Below, in pieces: positions 7,655-15,562 of a DNA stretch of 30,078 bases. The notes beneath the pieces were generated by a model that was not told where the DNA came from, made no database searches, and was given only the letters and a program-made list of their open reading frames with translations. How positions within the stretch are numbered: position 1 is the stretch's first letter; every line of letters begins with the position of its first letter. Where the stretch lies: the NCBI GenBank assembly GCA_964401615.1, contig CAYNZF010000018.1, positions 1 through 30,078 on the forward strand. Reading direction: 5' to 3'. Source of the DNA: JAXGQD01 sp964401615. GTDB taxonomy: Bacteria; Bacillota; Clostridia; Saccharofermentanales; Fastidiosipilaceae. The translations under genes and the position numbers were made by a program.

Positions 7655-8555
7655 AAACATGGCGGCCAACGAGCTGGAGCTTGATTTTGACCGTAAACTG
7701 CGCGATGCGCTCAGACCCTCTTTGGATGAAATCAAAGCAGAGGCCGCTTTAAAAAACAAGACAAAAATGTTTATCGCTGCCGAGTTTGAAAAACGCAGTG
7801 CTTCAAGTCAGGTCAAGGCACGCAGCGGGTTCAATTTCAAGCGGGCGGTGATGGCGTCTATGATGGTCGTCGTGCTCCTGGCTGCTGGACTTTTTTACGG
7901 GACTTACACGACTCAGGTCGCAGCCATCAGTGTAGACATCAATCCTTCTCTGGAGCTGGGTCTCAATCGCTTTGACAAAGTAATCTCGGTCGAGAGTTTT
8001 AACGAGGATGGTGATCTGCTGCTTTCACAAATTTCACTGAAAAATAAAGATATGAGCGAAGCCATTCTCGTCATTCTTGATTTGAAATCAACGTCCGATG
8101 AGGTGTCCTTTACCGTGGCCGCAGAAGGAGAAAACGCCAATCGACTCTTAGCGAATCTGGATCAGCTGCGTAAAAATTACGGAAAAAACAACGCAGCCGG
8201 AAACAGTCAAGGCACTCAATTACAGATGCAGACTTATGAGACTTCATTTCAAGAATTGAAAGAAGCCCATCGAGTGGATATGTCCATAGGTAAATATCGC
8301 GCTTACCGGGATATGCTGGATTGTGGACTTAAGGTAACAAGTGACGAAGCCAAGCAGCTCTCAATTCCCGAGATGCAAAAAATGGTGGACGAACAGAACG
8401 GCAAGCAAGGAGCCGGAGCCGGAAACAATAAAGACAGCAGCCCGGGTGAAACTTTGAGTGAAGCGAGCAGTTCAGGAAGCGGCGATGGCAGAGGCGAGGG
8501 TACCGGCGATGGCAGCGGCGATGGCAGCGGTTACCAGGGAGGAAAGAATCCTTGA
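7626..8555 (+). CDS. RsgI-like transmembrane anti-sigma factor
   Basis: Membrane protein of 309 residues. A cytoplasmic N-terminus (1-72) would bind the sigma factor, one transmembrane helix lies at about 74-92, and an extracytoplasmic domain opens with AAISVDINPSLELGLNRFD. That motif is the hallmark of the RsgI middle domain; in RsgI proteins the Asn-Pro bond (here N106-P107) is an autoproteolysis site. The region 170-260 is hydrophilic with likely helix. The tail from about 262 is rich in Gly, Ser and Asp with GDGS-type repeats and would be disordered outside the membrane. The GTG start at 7626 overlaps the sigma gene; ATG 7659 is the alternative but has no better ribosome binding site. RsgI usually pairs with SigI, whereas the partner here looks like an ECF factor. 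Confidence 0.82.
   Translation: MKHLKNRSFENMAANELELDFDRKLRDALRPSLDEIKAEAALKNKTKMFIAAEFEKRSASSQVKARSGFNFKRAVMASMMVVVLLAAGLFYGTYTTQVAAISVDINPSLELGLNRFDKVISVESFNEDGDLLLSQISLKNKDMSEAILVILDLKSTSDEVSFTVAAEGENANRLLANLDQLRKNYGKNNAAGNSQGTQLQMQTYETSFQELKEAHRVDMSIGKYRAYRDMLDCGLKVTSDEAKQLSIPEMQKMVDEQNGKQGAGAGNNKDSSPGETLSEASSSGSGDGRGEGTGDGSGDGSGYQGGKNP
8481..8528 (+). repeat. 12-bp in-frame tandem repeats coding for Gly-Asp-Gly-Ser
   Basis: Four 12-bp units start at 8481, 8493, 8505 and 8517 with the consensus GGCGATGGCAGC; the second is degenerate. They encode GDGR-GEGT-GDGS-GDGS in the tail of the anti-sigma factor. The copy number could vary by slippage without shifting the frame. Confidence 0.75.
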
Positions 8556-8631
8556 TGAATGGGTCGCCGGACCTTCCGACCTGGACTACGCAGCCCGGAA
8601 CATCGCCGAATACGATGAGACACACAAATAA
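8554..8631 (+). pseudogene. Orphan 3' fragment of a murE-like gene
   Basis: Translated from 8554 this reads DEWVAGPSDLDYAARNIA-EYDETHK-stop. It matches the C-terminus of the window's own MurE (AEWVAGPSDLDYAEQWIA-IYDETHP) at 19 of 25 residues. The DNA shares an exact 17-base run (TGGGTCGCCGGACCTTC), and many other differences are synonymous. That points to a diverged paralogue that was once coding, not a recent copy. It lies in a different frame from the anti-sigma gene, overlapping its stop codon, and no start codon or Mur ligase domain precedes it. It looks like the tail of a deleted Mur ligase gene, perhaps joined to the anti-sigma gene by a rearrangement. Confidence 0.75.
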
Positions 8632-8666
8632 AGCCGAATAAGCTTTCCATGAAAAGCTAAACGGCT
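8632..8666 (+). terminator. Interrupted hairpin between convergent genes
   Basis: AGCCG (8632-8636) pairs with CGGCT (8662-8666), and inside it AGCTTT (8641-8646) pairs with AAAGCT (8653-8658). It is followed by CTACTGTTTTGGTTTT, a loose T-rich tract. It sits after the murE relic and before the 3' end of the leftward hydrogenase gene, where a terminator for the sigma/anti-sigma unit is expected. Confidence 0.4.
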
Positions 8667-8715
8667 CTACTGTTTTGGTTTTACAGCCCCTTTAAATTTT
8701 TTCCACTGAGCCAGT

Positions 8716-10242
8716 CTATTTGTGCAAAGCGGTCAGAGGATTATCCATGGCGGTTTCATGCGTAGACGCGGCCGCGAAGTCGTGCACCGCTTTGGTGCCC
8801 GCCGCCAATGTGGCCAGCGTACCGGCGCCGCCGACACACCCCCCCGGACAAGCCATCCCTTCGATCAAATGCCCATTTAGTTTTCCCACTTTGGCCAACT
8901 GCAGCATTTTTTTACATTCCTTCAGCGTGTCTGCATGGGTATAGGGCACCTCTCCCCTTTCGGGATCCAATACTTTAATGCAGGACGCAATCGCTCCTGC
9001 GACACCCGACGCCACAGCGTAGTTTCTACCTTCTTTGGAGGTGAAAGGAGAGTCAAACTGATCCGGAAGCTCATTGAGTTCGATTTTCCGGGCCACAAAC
9101 ATGCCCATCAGTTCTTCAAAGGTCAGAACAAAGTCGATGTACGGTTTCACATCTTCTTCAAGTGCCTCGGTTTTTTTAGCCACACAAGGTCCAATAAATA
9201 CCACCACCGCATCGGGATAGCGTTCTTTGATGATTTCCGCGGTCGCCACCATGGGAGTCGAGGCCGTTGAAATATAGGCTCCCATTTCTCCCGGTAAACT
9301 CTTTCTGGCAAAAGCTTCCCAGCTCGTGCAGCAGCTGGTCCCCATAAACGGCTGTTTTCCGGGAACGGAGGCCACGAAATGTTCTGCCTCACGGCGTGAC
9401 GATACGTCGGCACCCAGGGACACTTCCACCACATCGGTAAAGCCCAGGGCTTTGATACCGTTCAGTACTTTATTGGGCGTCGCCAGAGCACCGAATTGTC
9501 CAGCAAAAGCCGGTGCCACAGCGGCAATCATTCGCTTGCCGGCCCGGATTGCGTTGATGACCTGCAGGATCTCAGATTTATCAGCGATTGCGCCGAAAGG
9601 GCAATTCGCCATGCATAAGCCGCAGGAGACACATTTTTCCTCATCAATGACTGCGCGGCCTAATTTGTCGCTGCCTATCGCATCCACACCGCAAGCCTGG
9701 GCGCAGGGCCGATCAAACAAAAGAATGGAGCCATACGGGCAAGCCTCTTTACAACGACCGCAGCGAATACACACATCCTCGTCAATGATGGCACCTTTGG
9801 GTCCGATTTTTATACAGCGCTTGGGACAGGCACTCGTACAGGGGTGAGCGATGCAGCGGCGGCAGTTCGTGCTGACCCGATAGGTTTTGGTCGGGCAGGC
9901 CTGGCAGGCAAAACTGATCACGTTGACGACCGGCATGCTTTCGACACAAACATCAAGGTCGATTTCTTCAAAACCATCCGCGTAATCAATGTAAGTGCCG
10001 ATTGGTCTCAAAGGCAGCCCCATGGCCAGGCGGACGCGATCCCTTGCCACTTCACGCTCGATGAATACACTGTCACGATATTGGGCTGTTTCGCCCGGAC
10101 TGATGCGGTAGGGGATTTTATAGAGTTCTGATTTATCTTTGCTTTTGAGTTCGCGTTTATAGGCAAAACGCGCCACCTCGGTAAAAATTTCACGACGGAT
10201 TTTGGTAACCGGCGTAAACACGCCACGCATGCTTTGTTGCAT
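8716..10242 (-). CDS. Ferredoxin-rich monomeric [FeFe] hydrogenase (group B-type)
   Basis: [FeFe] hydrogenase of 508 residues without the NuoG-like N-terminus of HydA. It begins MRGVFTPVTKIRREIFTEVA, a signature of group B enzymes. Cys-rich ferredoxin motifs follow at about 113-214 (CRRCIAHPCTSACP, CIRCGRCKEACP, CVSCGLCMANCP). The H-cluster loops are L1 TSCCTSW (302-308), L2 GPCVAKK (351-357) and L3 with C465 and C469 (MACPGGCVGGAGT). L1 lacks the Pro of the common TSC-P-W pattern. The likely partner is ferredoxin; direction and physiological role of this group are poorly known. It lies 73 bases downstream of a thioredoxin-like gene and may share its transcript. The start is ATG 10242 with AAAGGA about 10 bases upstream. 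HydEFG maturases are not in the window. Confidence 0.92.
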   Translation of the reverse strand: MQQSMRGVFTPVTKIRREIFTEVARFAYKRELKSKDKSELYKIPYRISPGETAQYRDSVFIEREVARDRVRLAMGLPLRPIGTYIDYADGFEEIDLDVCVESMPVVNVISFACQACPTKTYRVSTNCRRCIAHPCTSACPKRCIKIGPKGAIIDEDVCIRCGRCKEACPYGSILLFDRPCAQACGVDAIGSDKLGRAVIDEEKCVSCGLCMANCPFGAIADKSEILQVINAIRAGKRMIAAVAPAFAGQFGALATPNKVLNGIKALGFTDVVEVSLGADVSSRREAEHFVASVPGKQPFMGTSCCTSWEAFARKSLPGEMGAYISTASTPMVATAEIIKERYPDAVVVFIGPCVAKKTEALEEDVKPYIDFVLTFEELMGMFVARKIELNELPDQFDSPFTSKEGRNYAVASGVAGAIASCIKVLDPERGEVPYTHADTLKECKKMLQLAKVGKLNGHLIEGMACPGGCVGGAGTLATLAAGTKAVHDFAAASTHETAMDNPLTALHK

Positions 10243-10315
10243 TAAATCATGGTCCTTTCTACATCTTACGCTGTTGAATCCAAGGCAGGATAATCAAGGT
10301 AACCCGATATTGTCC

Positions 10316-10600
10316 TCAATCTACGGAATTCTGCACTTCTTTGTCCCGCACAATCGCGTCCATAATAATTGACGCGTCCGCATTGGTGTAGAGCACACCG
10401 TTGACATAGACGACCGGCGCGATGGAGGGATCTTCTTCAGTCAAATCCGGCCGCGAAATGTAAATTAAGTCGATTTGATATTTCAGTTCGTCATTGTCAT
10501 CCAACATTCTTTGCAGTTCAATCACATGATCAGCAATCTCCATTGAGCCCATCATTGAACAGCGCGTGCAGGCGCATACTTCTATTACGGTCCTTGCCAT
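10316..10600 (-). CDS. Small thioredoxin-like, NuoE-related protein
   Basis: Cytoplasmic protein of 94 residues with a thioredoxin-like [2Fe-2S] ferredoxin appearance. Near the N-terminus is VCACTRCSMMGS (C9, C11, C14). The segment APVVYVNGVLYTNADASIIMDAI matches the end of NuoE-type domains. The second pair of cluster cysteines expected before APVV is absent (DLTEEDPSIAPVV), so a canonical four-Cys [2Fe-2S] site cannot form from this chain alone. The start has GGGAGGAA. It lies just upstream of the ferredoxin-rich hydrogenase on the same strand, which suggests an electron-transfer, redox-sensing or assembly role for that enzyme. That role is inference from position. Confidence 0.7.
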   Translation of the reverse strand: MARTVIEVCACTRCSMMGSMEIADHVIELQRMLDDNDELKYQIDLIYISRPDLTEEDPSIAPVVYVNGVLYTNADASIIMDAIVRDKEVQNSVD

Positions 10601-10673
10601 AAATTCCTCCCAAAATTTCTCAAATCAAGCCACAGAATCGCTTGTTCGAGTTCTTTGTATCCAACTGAGCAGA

Positions 10674-11663
10674 TCAGGCTGCTCTTGCGAGTAATGCAGC
10701 AGGTTTTTTCGGGAACAATGCCACGTTTTCGTTCACTGCTGGGAATGGAATTGCTTCCAGCGTTTTTACTGAAAAAGTATCCCCGTCAGCCACGGTCCCG
10801 TATTCGTATCCTTTTTTAAACCAACGCGCGCGTTGTTCCGCAGTTCCGTGAGTGAAATCATCAGGATGGGCATACGGTCCCATCAGCACATCGTCACCGA
10901 TCTTGGATGCGGCATTGATTGCTTCATCCACGTCGCCCAGATCCAGAATGCCTTCGCGCTCGGCATAATTGGCCCATAGACCCGCGAAGTAATCGGCCTG
11001 CAGTTCCATCCGTACAGAGAGTTCGTTAGCTTCTGTTTCACTGACTTGTTGTTTCAGTTTGGCGACCTGCTGGCCGATCCCCAGTTGATATTGAACATGG
11101 TGCCCGACTTCATGAGCGATGACATAGGCGATGGCAAAATCACCCTGCGCGCCCAGCTTATTGGCCAATTCATCAAAAAAGGACAGATCCAGGTAAACTT
11201 TGGCATCACCTGAACAATAAAAGGGGCCAGAGGCAGAGGATGCCGAGCCGCACGCGGATTCAACATATCCTGTATACAGCACCAGGACCGGATTCTCGTA
11301 AATTCTGTCAAGGGCTTTAAACTGTTCCTGCCAGCAGGCTTCGGTTTCCGCCAGCACCACGGATACAAAATCCGCCATCTGTTCTTCCGAGGCACTTCCC
11401 TGGTAGTTCTGATCCGTTCCCTGATTGATGGTCAGGCCACCGGCATTACCACCCGTGAAAATATCCAGCGGGTTACCTCCGGTGATCAACATTAGGATGA
11501 CGATGATGATCAAACCACCAATCCCGCCGATCCCGGCTTTTCCGCCCGTCGGTATGCGCCCGCCGCCCAGACCGCCCAATCCGCCCAAGCCACCGGAGCC
11601 ACCGGAGCTCTGACCGCGTCTGTCCTCAACATTCGAACTTCTCCGTCTATCTTGCCATTTCAT
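10674..11663 (-). CDS. ypfJ: YpfJ-type neutral zinc metallopeptidase
   Basis: Membrane-anchored putative zinc peptidase of 329 residues. The N-terminus MKWQDRRRSSNVEDRRG is the family signature. A Gly-rich linker (20-50) and one transmembrane helix at about 51-61 follow. The zinc motif HEVGH is at 184-188 (IAHEVGHHVQ), and MELQADYFAGLWA carries the expected third acidic ligand region. Ser/Gly-rich SACGSASSASGPFYCSGD with SGDAKVYLD is also typical. Length and motif order are normal. The start has GGGGGCGAG. It lies between the two hydrogenase loci on the same strand, 73 bases before the thioredoxin-like gene, so co-transcription is possible. The substrate is unknown for the whole family. Confidence 0.93.
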   Translation of the reverse strand: MKWQDRRRSSNVEDRRGQSSGGSGGLGGLGGLGGGRIPTGGKAGIGGIGGLIIIVILMLITGGNPLDIFTGGNAGGLTINQGTDQNYQGSASEEQMADFVSVVLAETEACWQEQFKALDRIYENPVLVLYTGYVESACGSASSASGPFYCSGDAKVYLDLSFFDELANKLGAQGDFAIAYVIAHEVGHHVQYQLGIGQQVAKLKQQVSETEANELSVRMELQADYFAGLWANYAEREGILDLGDVDEAINAASKIGDDVLMGPYAHPDDFTHGTAEQRARWFKKGYEYGTVADGDTFSVKTLEAIPFPAVNENVALFPKKPAALLARAA

Positions 11664-11677
11664 TTGTCTCGCCCCCT

Positions 11678-11693
11678 TTGTGACTGTTGTGAC
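11678..11693. repeat. Direct repeat TTGTGAC x2 in the ypfJ leader
   Basis: TTGTGAC occurs at 11678-11684 and 11687-11693, 9 bases apart, just upstream of the ypfJ ribosome binding site. The same heptamer occurs as part of an inverted pair in the fruK/malic enzyme intergenic region. It could be a half-site for a Crp-like protein, or chance. Confidence 0.25.
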
Positions 11694-11732
11694 ATGATAG
11701 ATTATTTATATCATATTTCCGGCCATGAAAGA

Positions 11733-11756
11733 GGCGACTGCAGTAAGACAGTCGCC
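11733..11756 (-). terminator. Terminator after the hydCBA operon
   Basis: GGCGACTG (11733-11740), an 8-base loop, then CAGTCGCC (11749-11756), an 8-bp perfect stem. On the minus strand it is followed by TCTTT and starts 25 bases beyond the hydA stop codon. On the plus strand it is followed by CTTTTT, so it may work both ways. Confidence 0.7.
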
Positions 11757-11781
11757 CTTTTTACACTAATTTCAATTAAAA

Positions 11782-13563
11782 CTACGATTGAGGATAGCAG
11801 TCTCTGGCGTGGTAGTGAGTATGTAAATATTTATGGGCGATTTCGCTGTTGGGTTCTAAGAGGAAATCCTGATACATCGCCTGGACTTCCGGGTTCTGGT
11901 GCGATTTATGTATCGTCTGCCGATCATCTTCGAAATAAAGCGCGTTCATGCGTGCAGGCCGAGGATCTTCGATCATGCGCGCTTTAGCCGACACGAATGA
12001 CTGACCGCCACCATGGATACAACCTCCGGGACAAGCCATTATTTCGATGAAATGATAGGTTTTACTGCCGTCTCTGACCGCGTTCAATAAAGTGGCCGCG
12101 TGTTTAACGCTTGAAGCCACCGCGATCTTCAGCTCGGTCGGAACTCCTTTGTAGGGCAAAGTGACGCTGGTTTCTTTGATTCCTTCCATACCACGCACGG
12201 CTTCGTACTTAAACTCCGGTAAATCCGTATTCAGCAGCACGTCGGCCGCTGTCCGCAGCGCAGCTTCCATGACGCCGCCTGAGGTACCAAAAATGACACC
12301 GGCTCCGCTGTAGTCACCCAGCAAACGATCGGGTACTTCGTCCGGAAGCTCCAGAAACTTTATCCCGGCCTGTTTGATCATGTCACCCAGTTCACGTGTA
12401 GTGAGCGAAATGTCCACGTCCCGCAAACCGTCAACCATCATTTCAGGGCGCTGCGACTCTGTTTTTTTGGATGTGCAGGGCATGACCGAAACCGAGACGA
12501 TGTCCTTGGGGTCTATTCCTTCTTTTTTGGCAAAATAAGACTTCACCATCGCTCCCATCATCTGCTGCGGGGACTTGCAGGTACTCAAATTCTCCAGGAA
12601 ATCAGGATAATACATCTCGCAGAAACGAACCCAGCCCGGTGAACAGGACGTAATCAAGGGAAGCTTCCCCCCTTCCAGGCGGCTTAAAAGTTCGGTGGCT
12701 TCTTCCATGATGGTCAGGTCTGCCGAGAAATTCGTGTCAAAAACCTTGTCAAAACCCATCCGCTTAAGGGCAGCGACCATTTTTCCCGTTACGGGTGTAC
12801 CGATGGGCAGACCGAATTCTTCACCCAGGGAAGCTCTGACCGCCGGAGCGGTCTGAACCACCACATACTTGCTCGGATCTTCGATGGCCTTCCAAACATC
12901 TTCGATATAAGGTTTTTCACGCAAAGCCGCGACAGGACAGGCTTCGATGCACTGGCCGCAATAGATGCAGTTGACTTCAGCCATACTGTAATCGAAAGCA
13001 GGCGCGACATCGGTGTCGAAACCGCGATGGGTAAACGCGAGCACGCCGATGCCCTGGACATTGCGGCAGGTATTCACGCAGCGACCGCAGAGTATGCACT
13101 TGCTTGAATCACGAATGATCGAATAGGAGATGTCGTCAATGACGGGGACTCGTTTGGCTCCATCGAAACGGACCATGGTGACGTCGCGCTCGTCGCAGAG
13201 TTTTTGTAATTCACACGTTCCATTGCGTTTACAACTCAAGCATTCGCGATTGTGGTTGGCTAAAATCAATTCCAGGTTCATGCGTACGGCTCTGCGTACT
13301 TTGGCGGTATTGGTTTTGACCTTCATCCCTTCAGCGACTTTCATCACACAGGAGGCCGAAAGCGCCTTGGGCGTGCGCCCGTTCTGTTCTACTTCGACGA
13401 CACAGACTCGGCAGGCCGCTATTTCGTTCAGGTCTTTCAAGAAGCAGAGCGTGGGTATATCAAAGCCCGCTTCACGAGCCGCCAGCAGGACGGTATAGCT
13501 GCTGGGCACTGTAACGGGTACGTTGTTGATGGTCAAATTGACCATTTTTTCTTGATCAGCCAT
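11782..13563 (-). CDS. hydA: [FeFe] hydrogenase catalytic subunit, HydA/HndD type
   Basis: Catalytic subunit of 593 residues of a trimeric NAD(P)-linked, probably electron-bifurcating hydrogenase. Domains in order: plant-type [2Fe-2S] (C40, C51, C54, C72); NuoG-like His-Cys cluster motif (H104, C108, C111, C117); two [4Fe-4S] motifs (C156-C159-C162-C166 and C199-C202-C205-C209); the H-cluster domain with L1 TSCSPGW (305-311), L2 MPCTSKK (361-367) and L3 ACPGGCIHGGGQ (C511, C515); and a C-terminal small-subunit-like segment. The start is 10 bases after the hydB stop, with AGGAGG between. HydABC enzymes couple H2 with both ferredoxin and NAD(H). Whether this one bifurcates cannot be read from sequence alone. 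Confidence 0.96.
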   Translation of the reverse strand: MADQEKMVNLTINNVPVTVPSSYTVLLAAREAGFDIPTLCFLKDLNEIAACRVCVVEVEQNGRTPKALSASCVMKVAEGMKVKTNTAKVRRAVRMNLELILANHNRECLSCKRNGTCELQKLCDERDVTMVRFDGAKRVPVIDDISYSIIRDSSKCILCGRCVNTCRNVQGIGVLAFTHRGFDTDVAPAFDYSMAEVNCIYCGQCIEACPVAALREKPYIEDVWKAIEDPSKYVVVQTAPAVRASLGEEFGLPIGTPVTGKMVAALKRMGFDKVFDTNFSADLTIMEEATELLSRLEGGKLPLITSCSPGWVRFCEMYYPDFLENLSTCKSPQQMMGAMVKSYFAKKEGIDPKDIVSVSVMPCTSKKTESQRPEMMVDGLRDVDISLTTRELGDMIKQAGIKFLELPDEVPDRLLGDYSGAGVIFGTSGGVMEAALRTAADVLLNTDLPEFKYEAVRGMEGIKETSVTLPYKGVPTELKIAVASSVKHAATLLNAVRDGSKTYHFIEIMACPGGCIHGGGQSFVSAKARMIEDPRPARMNALYFEDDRQTIHKSHQNPEVQAMYQDFLLEPNSEIAHKYLHTHYHARDCYPQS

Positions 13564-13573
13564 GTTGTCCTCC

Positions 13574-15562
13574 TTAACGAGTCACGATTGCGTCAAAGAC
13601 GCAGCCTTCAACGCATGCACCGCAGCGAATGCAGATGTCCTGGTCGATGTGATGCAGATTACGCGCGCTGCCGGAAATCGCTTTGACCGGGCAATAGCGG
13701 ACGCACTTGGTGCAGCCGCGGCAGTTGTCTGTGATGTAGTAGCCGAGCAGTCCTTTGCAAACATGGGCAGGACAGACCTTTTGTTCCACATGCGCAATGT
13801 ACTCATCGCGGAAATGCTTGATCGTACTGATGACTGGATTGGGCGCGGTCTGACCCAGGGCGCACAACGAGCTCACGCTGACATGTTCCGACAATTCCTC
13901 GAGCAGCTCCAAGTCATCCATGGTCGCATGCCCATTGGTGATCTTGTCGAGAATTTCCAGCATGCGCTTCGTGCCCTCACGACAAGGGACGCACTGACCG
14001 CAGGATTCGTCAACCGTGAAGTCAAGAAAGAAGCGTGCGATGTCTACCATGCAGTTATCTTCATCCATGACGATCATGCCGCCCGAACCCATCATCGAAC
14101 CGATGGCGACGAGATTGTCAAAATCGATGGGCGTGTCGAGAAAATCAGCGGTGATGCAGCCACCCGAAGGGCCACCGGTTTGAACCGCTTTGAACTTTTT
14201 ACCTTTGGGGCAATTGCCCCCGATGTCTTCAATGATTTCACGGAGGCTGATGCCCATGGGCACTTCGATCAGGCCCGTGTTGGTGATTTTTCCACCCAGT
14301 GCGAAAACCTTGGTGCCCGGCGATTTTTCAGTCCCTAAACTCTTAAACCAGGTCGCGCCGTTGCGGATGATGGGGGCGATATTGGCCAGGGTTTCAACAT
14401 TGTTGATAACCGTCGGTTTTCCCCAGAGTCCTCTTTCAGCCGGAAAAGGCGGTTTGTTGCGGGGCATGCCGCGCTTGCCTTCAACCGAGGCAATTAGCGC
14501 CGTTTCTTCACCGCAGACGAAAGCACCTGCACCCAGGCGAATGTCTATATCAAAATTGAAGCCTGAGCCAAAGATGTTTTCACCCAGCAGGCCAAGTTCT
14601 TTGGCCTGGGCGATGGCCATGTAGAGGCGTTTGACCGCCACCGGGTACTCAGCCCTGACATAGATGACGCCTTGACTGGCACCAATCGCGTATCCACCAA
14701 TGGTCATGGCTTCCAAAATGGCATGAGGATCACCTTCCAGGACCGCTCGATCCATGAAAGCGCCCGGATCTCCTTCGTCCGCATTACAAATGAAGTATTT
14801 CTGGTCAGCGCTGTTGTTGGCGGCGAACTGCCACTTGCGGCCGGTGGGGAAGCCCGCGCCGCCGCGGCCGCGCAGACCGGAATCGCTGATGACGTCGATG
14901 ACGTCTTGTGGCGTCATTTTGCCAAGGACCTTGCTCAAAGCCTGATATGCGTTCATCGCAATGGCGTCGTTGATGTCCTCGGGATTGATAACTCCGCAAT
15001 TTTTGAGCACGATGCGTTTTTGTTTGCGATAGAAGGGCAGATCTTCTAATTTTAATGCGATTTCAGGTACTTCCAGTTCCAGCACCAAATCTTTTTCGTC
15101 AATTTCGACCATCGCCTCGGCGTCCGGGTATTCTTTGGCGATACGATCATGACCGAGCTTTAAAAACTGATGCTGAGGGTCGGCTTCCATTCCTTTTTGT
15201 TCGTAGACCAACTGATTAAGCGTGTAGCGCAGCGCCGGTTGATTTTTCACCAGGTGTTCAACGACGATCTCCGCTGCTTTGGCGGGGTCCACATGGATGT
15301 AGGTGGTGCGCTCACCGTCGGGAGAATAGACCTCGACAAGGGGTTCGTAGATGCACATCCCAATGCAGCCGGTCACCTCTAAAGTGATACCTTGCAAGTC
15401 GAGGATTTCGATTTCTTTTTTAATCGCCGCGTGCACCTTGGCTGCCCCTGCAGACAGTCCGCAAGTCGCCATGCCTACAACCACGCGATAGGCTTGAGGC
15501 TTCGTCAATGCGGCATGTTTGACTTGGCGAATCTCATTAAGAGTAAGTTCAGATAGCCTCAT
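13574..15562 (-). CDS. hydB: Hydrogenase diaphorase subunit, HydB/NuoF-like
   Basis: Flavin and NAD(H)-binding subunit of 662 residues. A thioredoxin-like [2Fe-2S] domain comes first (C34, C66, C70). The NuoF core follows with GLRGRGGAGFPTG (FMN/NADH), CNADEGDPGAFMDR, GAGAFVCGEETAL and the cluster motif SCGQCVPCREG. A C-terminal ferredoxin domain has two [4Fe-4S] motifs (CRGCTKCVRYCP and CIRCGACVEGC). This order is that of HydB/HndC. The start overlaps the end of hydC by 14 bases, with GAGG upstream inside hydC, so translation is coupled. Only one Cys is visible in the first half of the N-terminal [2Fe-2S] motif, where NuoE proteins have two; related HydB proteins share this. Confidence 0.95.
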   Translation of the reverse strand: MRLSELTLNEIRQVKHAALTKPQAYRVVVGMATCGLSAGAAKVHAAIKKEIEILDLQGITLEVTGCIGMCIYEPLVEVYSPDGERTTYIHVDPAKAAEIVVEHLVKNQPALRYTLNQLVYEQKGMEADPQHQFLKLGHDRIAKEYPDAEAMVEIDEKDLVLELEVPEIALKLEDLPFYRKQKRIVLKNCGVINPEDINDAIAMNAYQALSKVLGKMTPQDVIDVISDSGLRGRGGAGFPTGRKWQFAANNSADQKYFICNADEGDPGAFMDRAVLEGDPHAILEAMTIGGYAIGASQGVIYVRAEYPVAVKRLYMAIAQAKELGLLGENIFGSGFNFDIDIRLGAGAFVCGEETALIASVEGKRGMPRNKPPFPAERGLWGKPTVINNVETLANIAPIIRNGATWFKSLGTEKSPGTKVFALGGKITNTGLIEVPMGISLREIIEDIGGNCPKGKKFKAVQTGGPSGGCITADFLDTPIDFDNLVAIGSMMGSGGMIVMDEDNCMVDIARFFLDFTVDESCGQCVPCREGTKRMLEILDKITNGHATMDDLELLEELSEHVSVSSLCALGQTAPNPVISTIKHFRDEYIAHVEQKVCPAHVCKGLLGYYITDNCRGCTKCVRYCPVKAISGSARNLHHIDQDICIRCGACVEGCVFDAIVTR

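Noticed and set aside
8481..8528. Tandem repeats as a CRISPR-like array or VNTR outside genes
   Set aside because: The 12-bp units are in frame inside the anti-sigma gene and encode a Gly/Asp/Ser tail.
10242..10250. Two-codon upstream ORF (ATG ATT TAA) overlapping the start of the ferredoxin-rich hydrogenase gene
   Set aside because: The AAAGGA Shine-Dalgarno lies only about 2 bases from that first ATG, too close to use, but about 10 bases from the real start.
13562..14338. Long plus-strand frame of 258 codons opposite hydB
   Set aside because: Antisense shadow of a clear HydB sequence; no ribosome binding site and no recognisable protein features.
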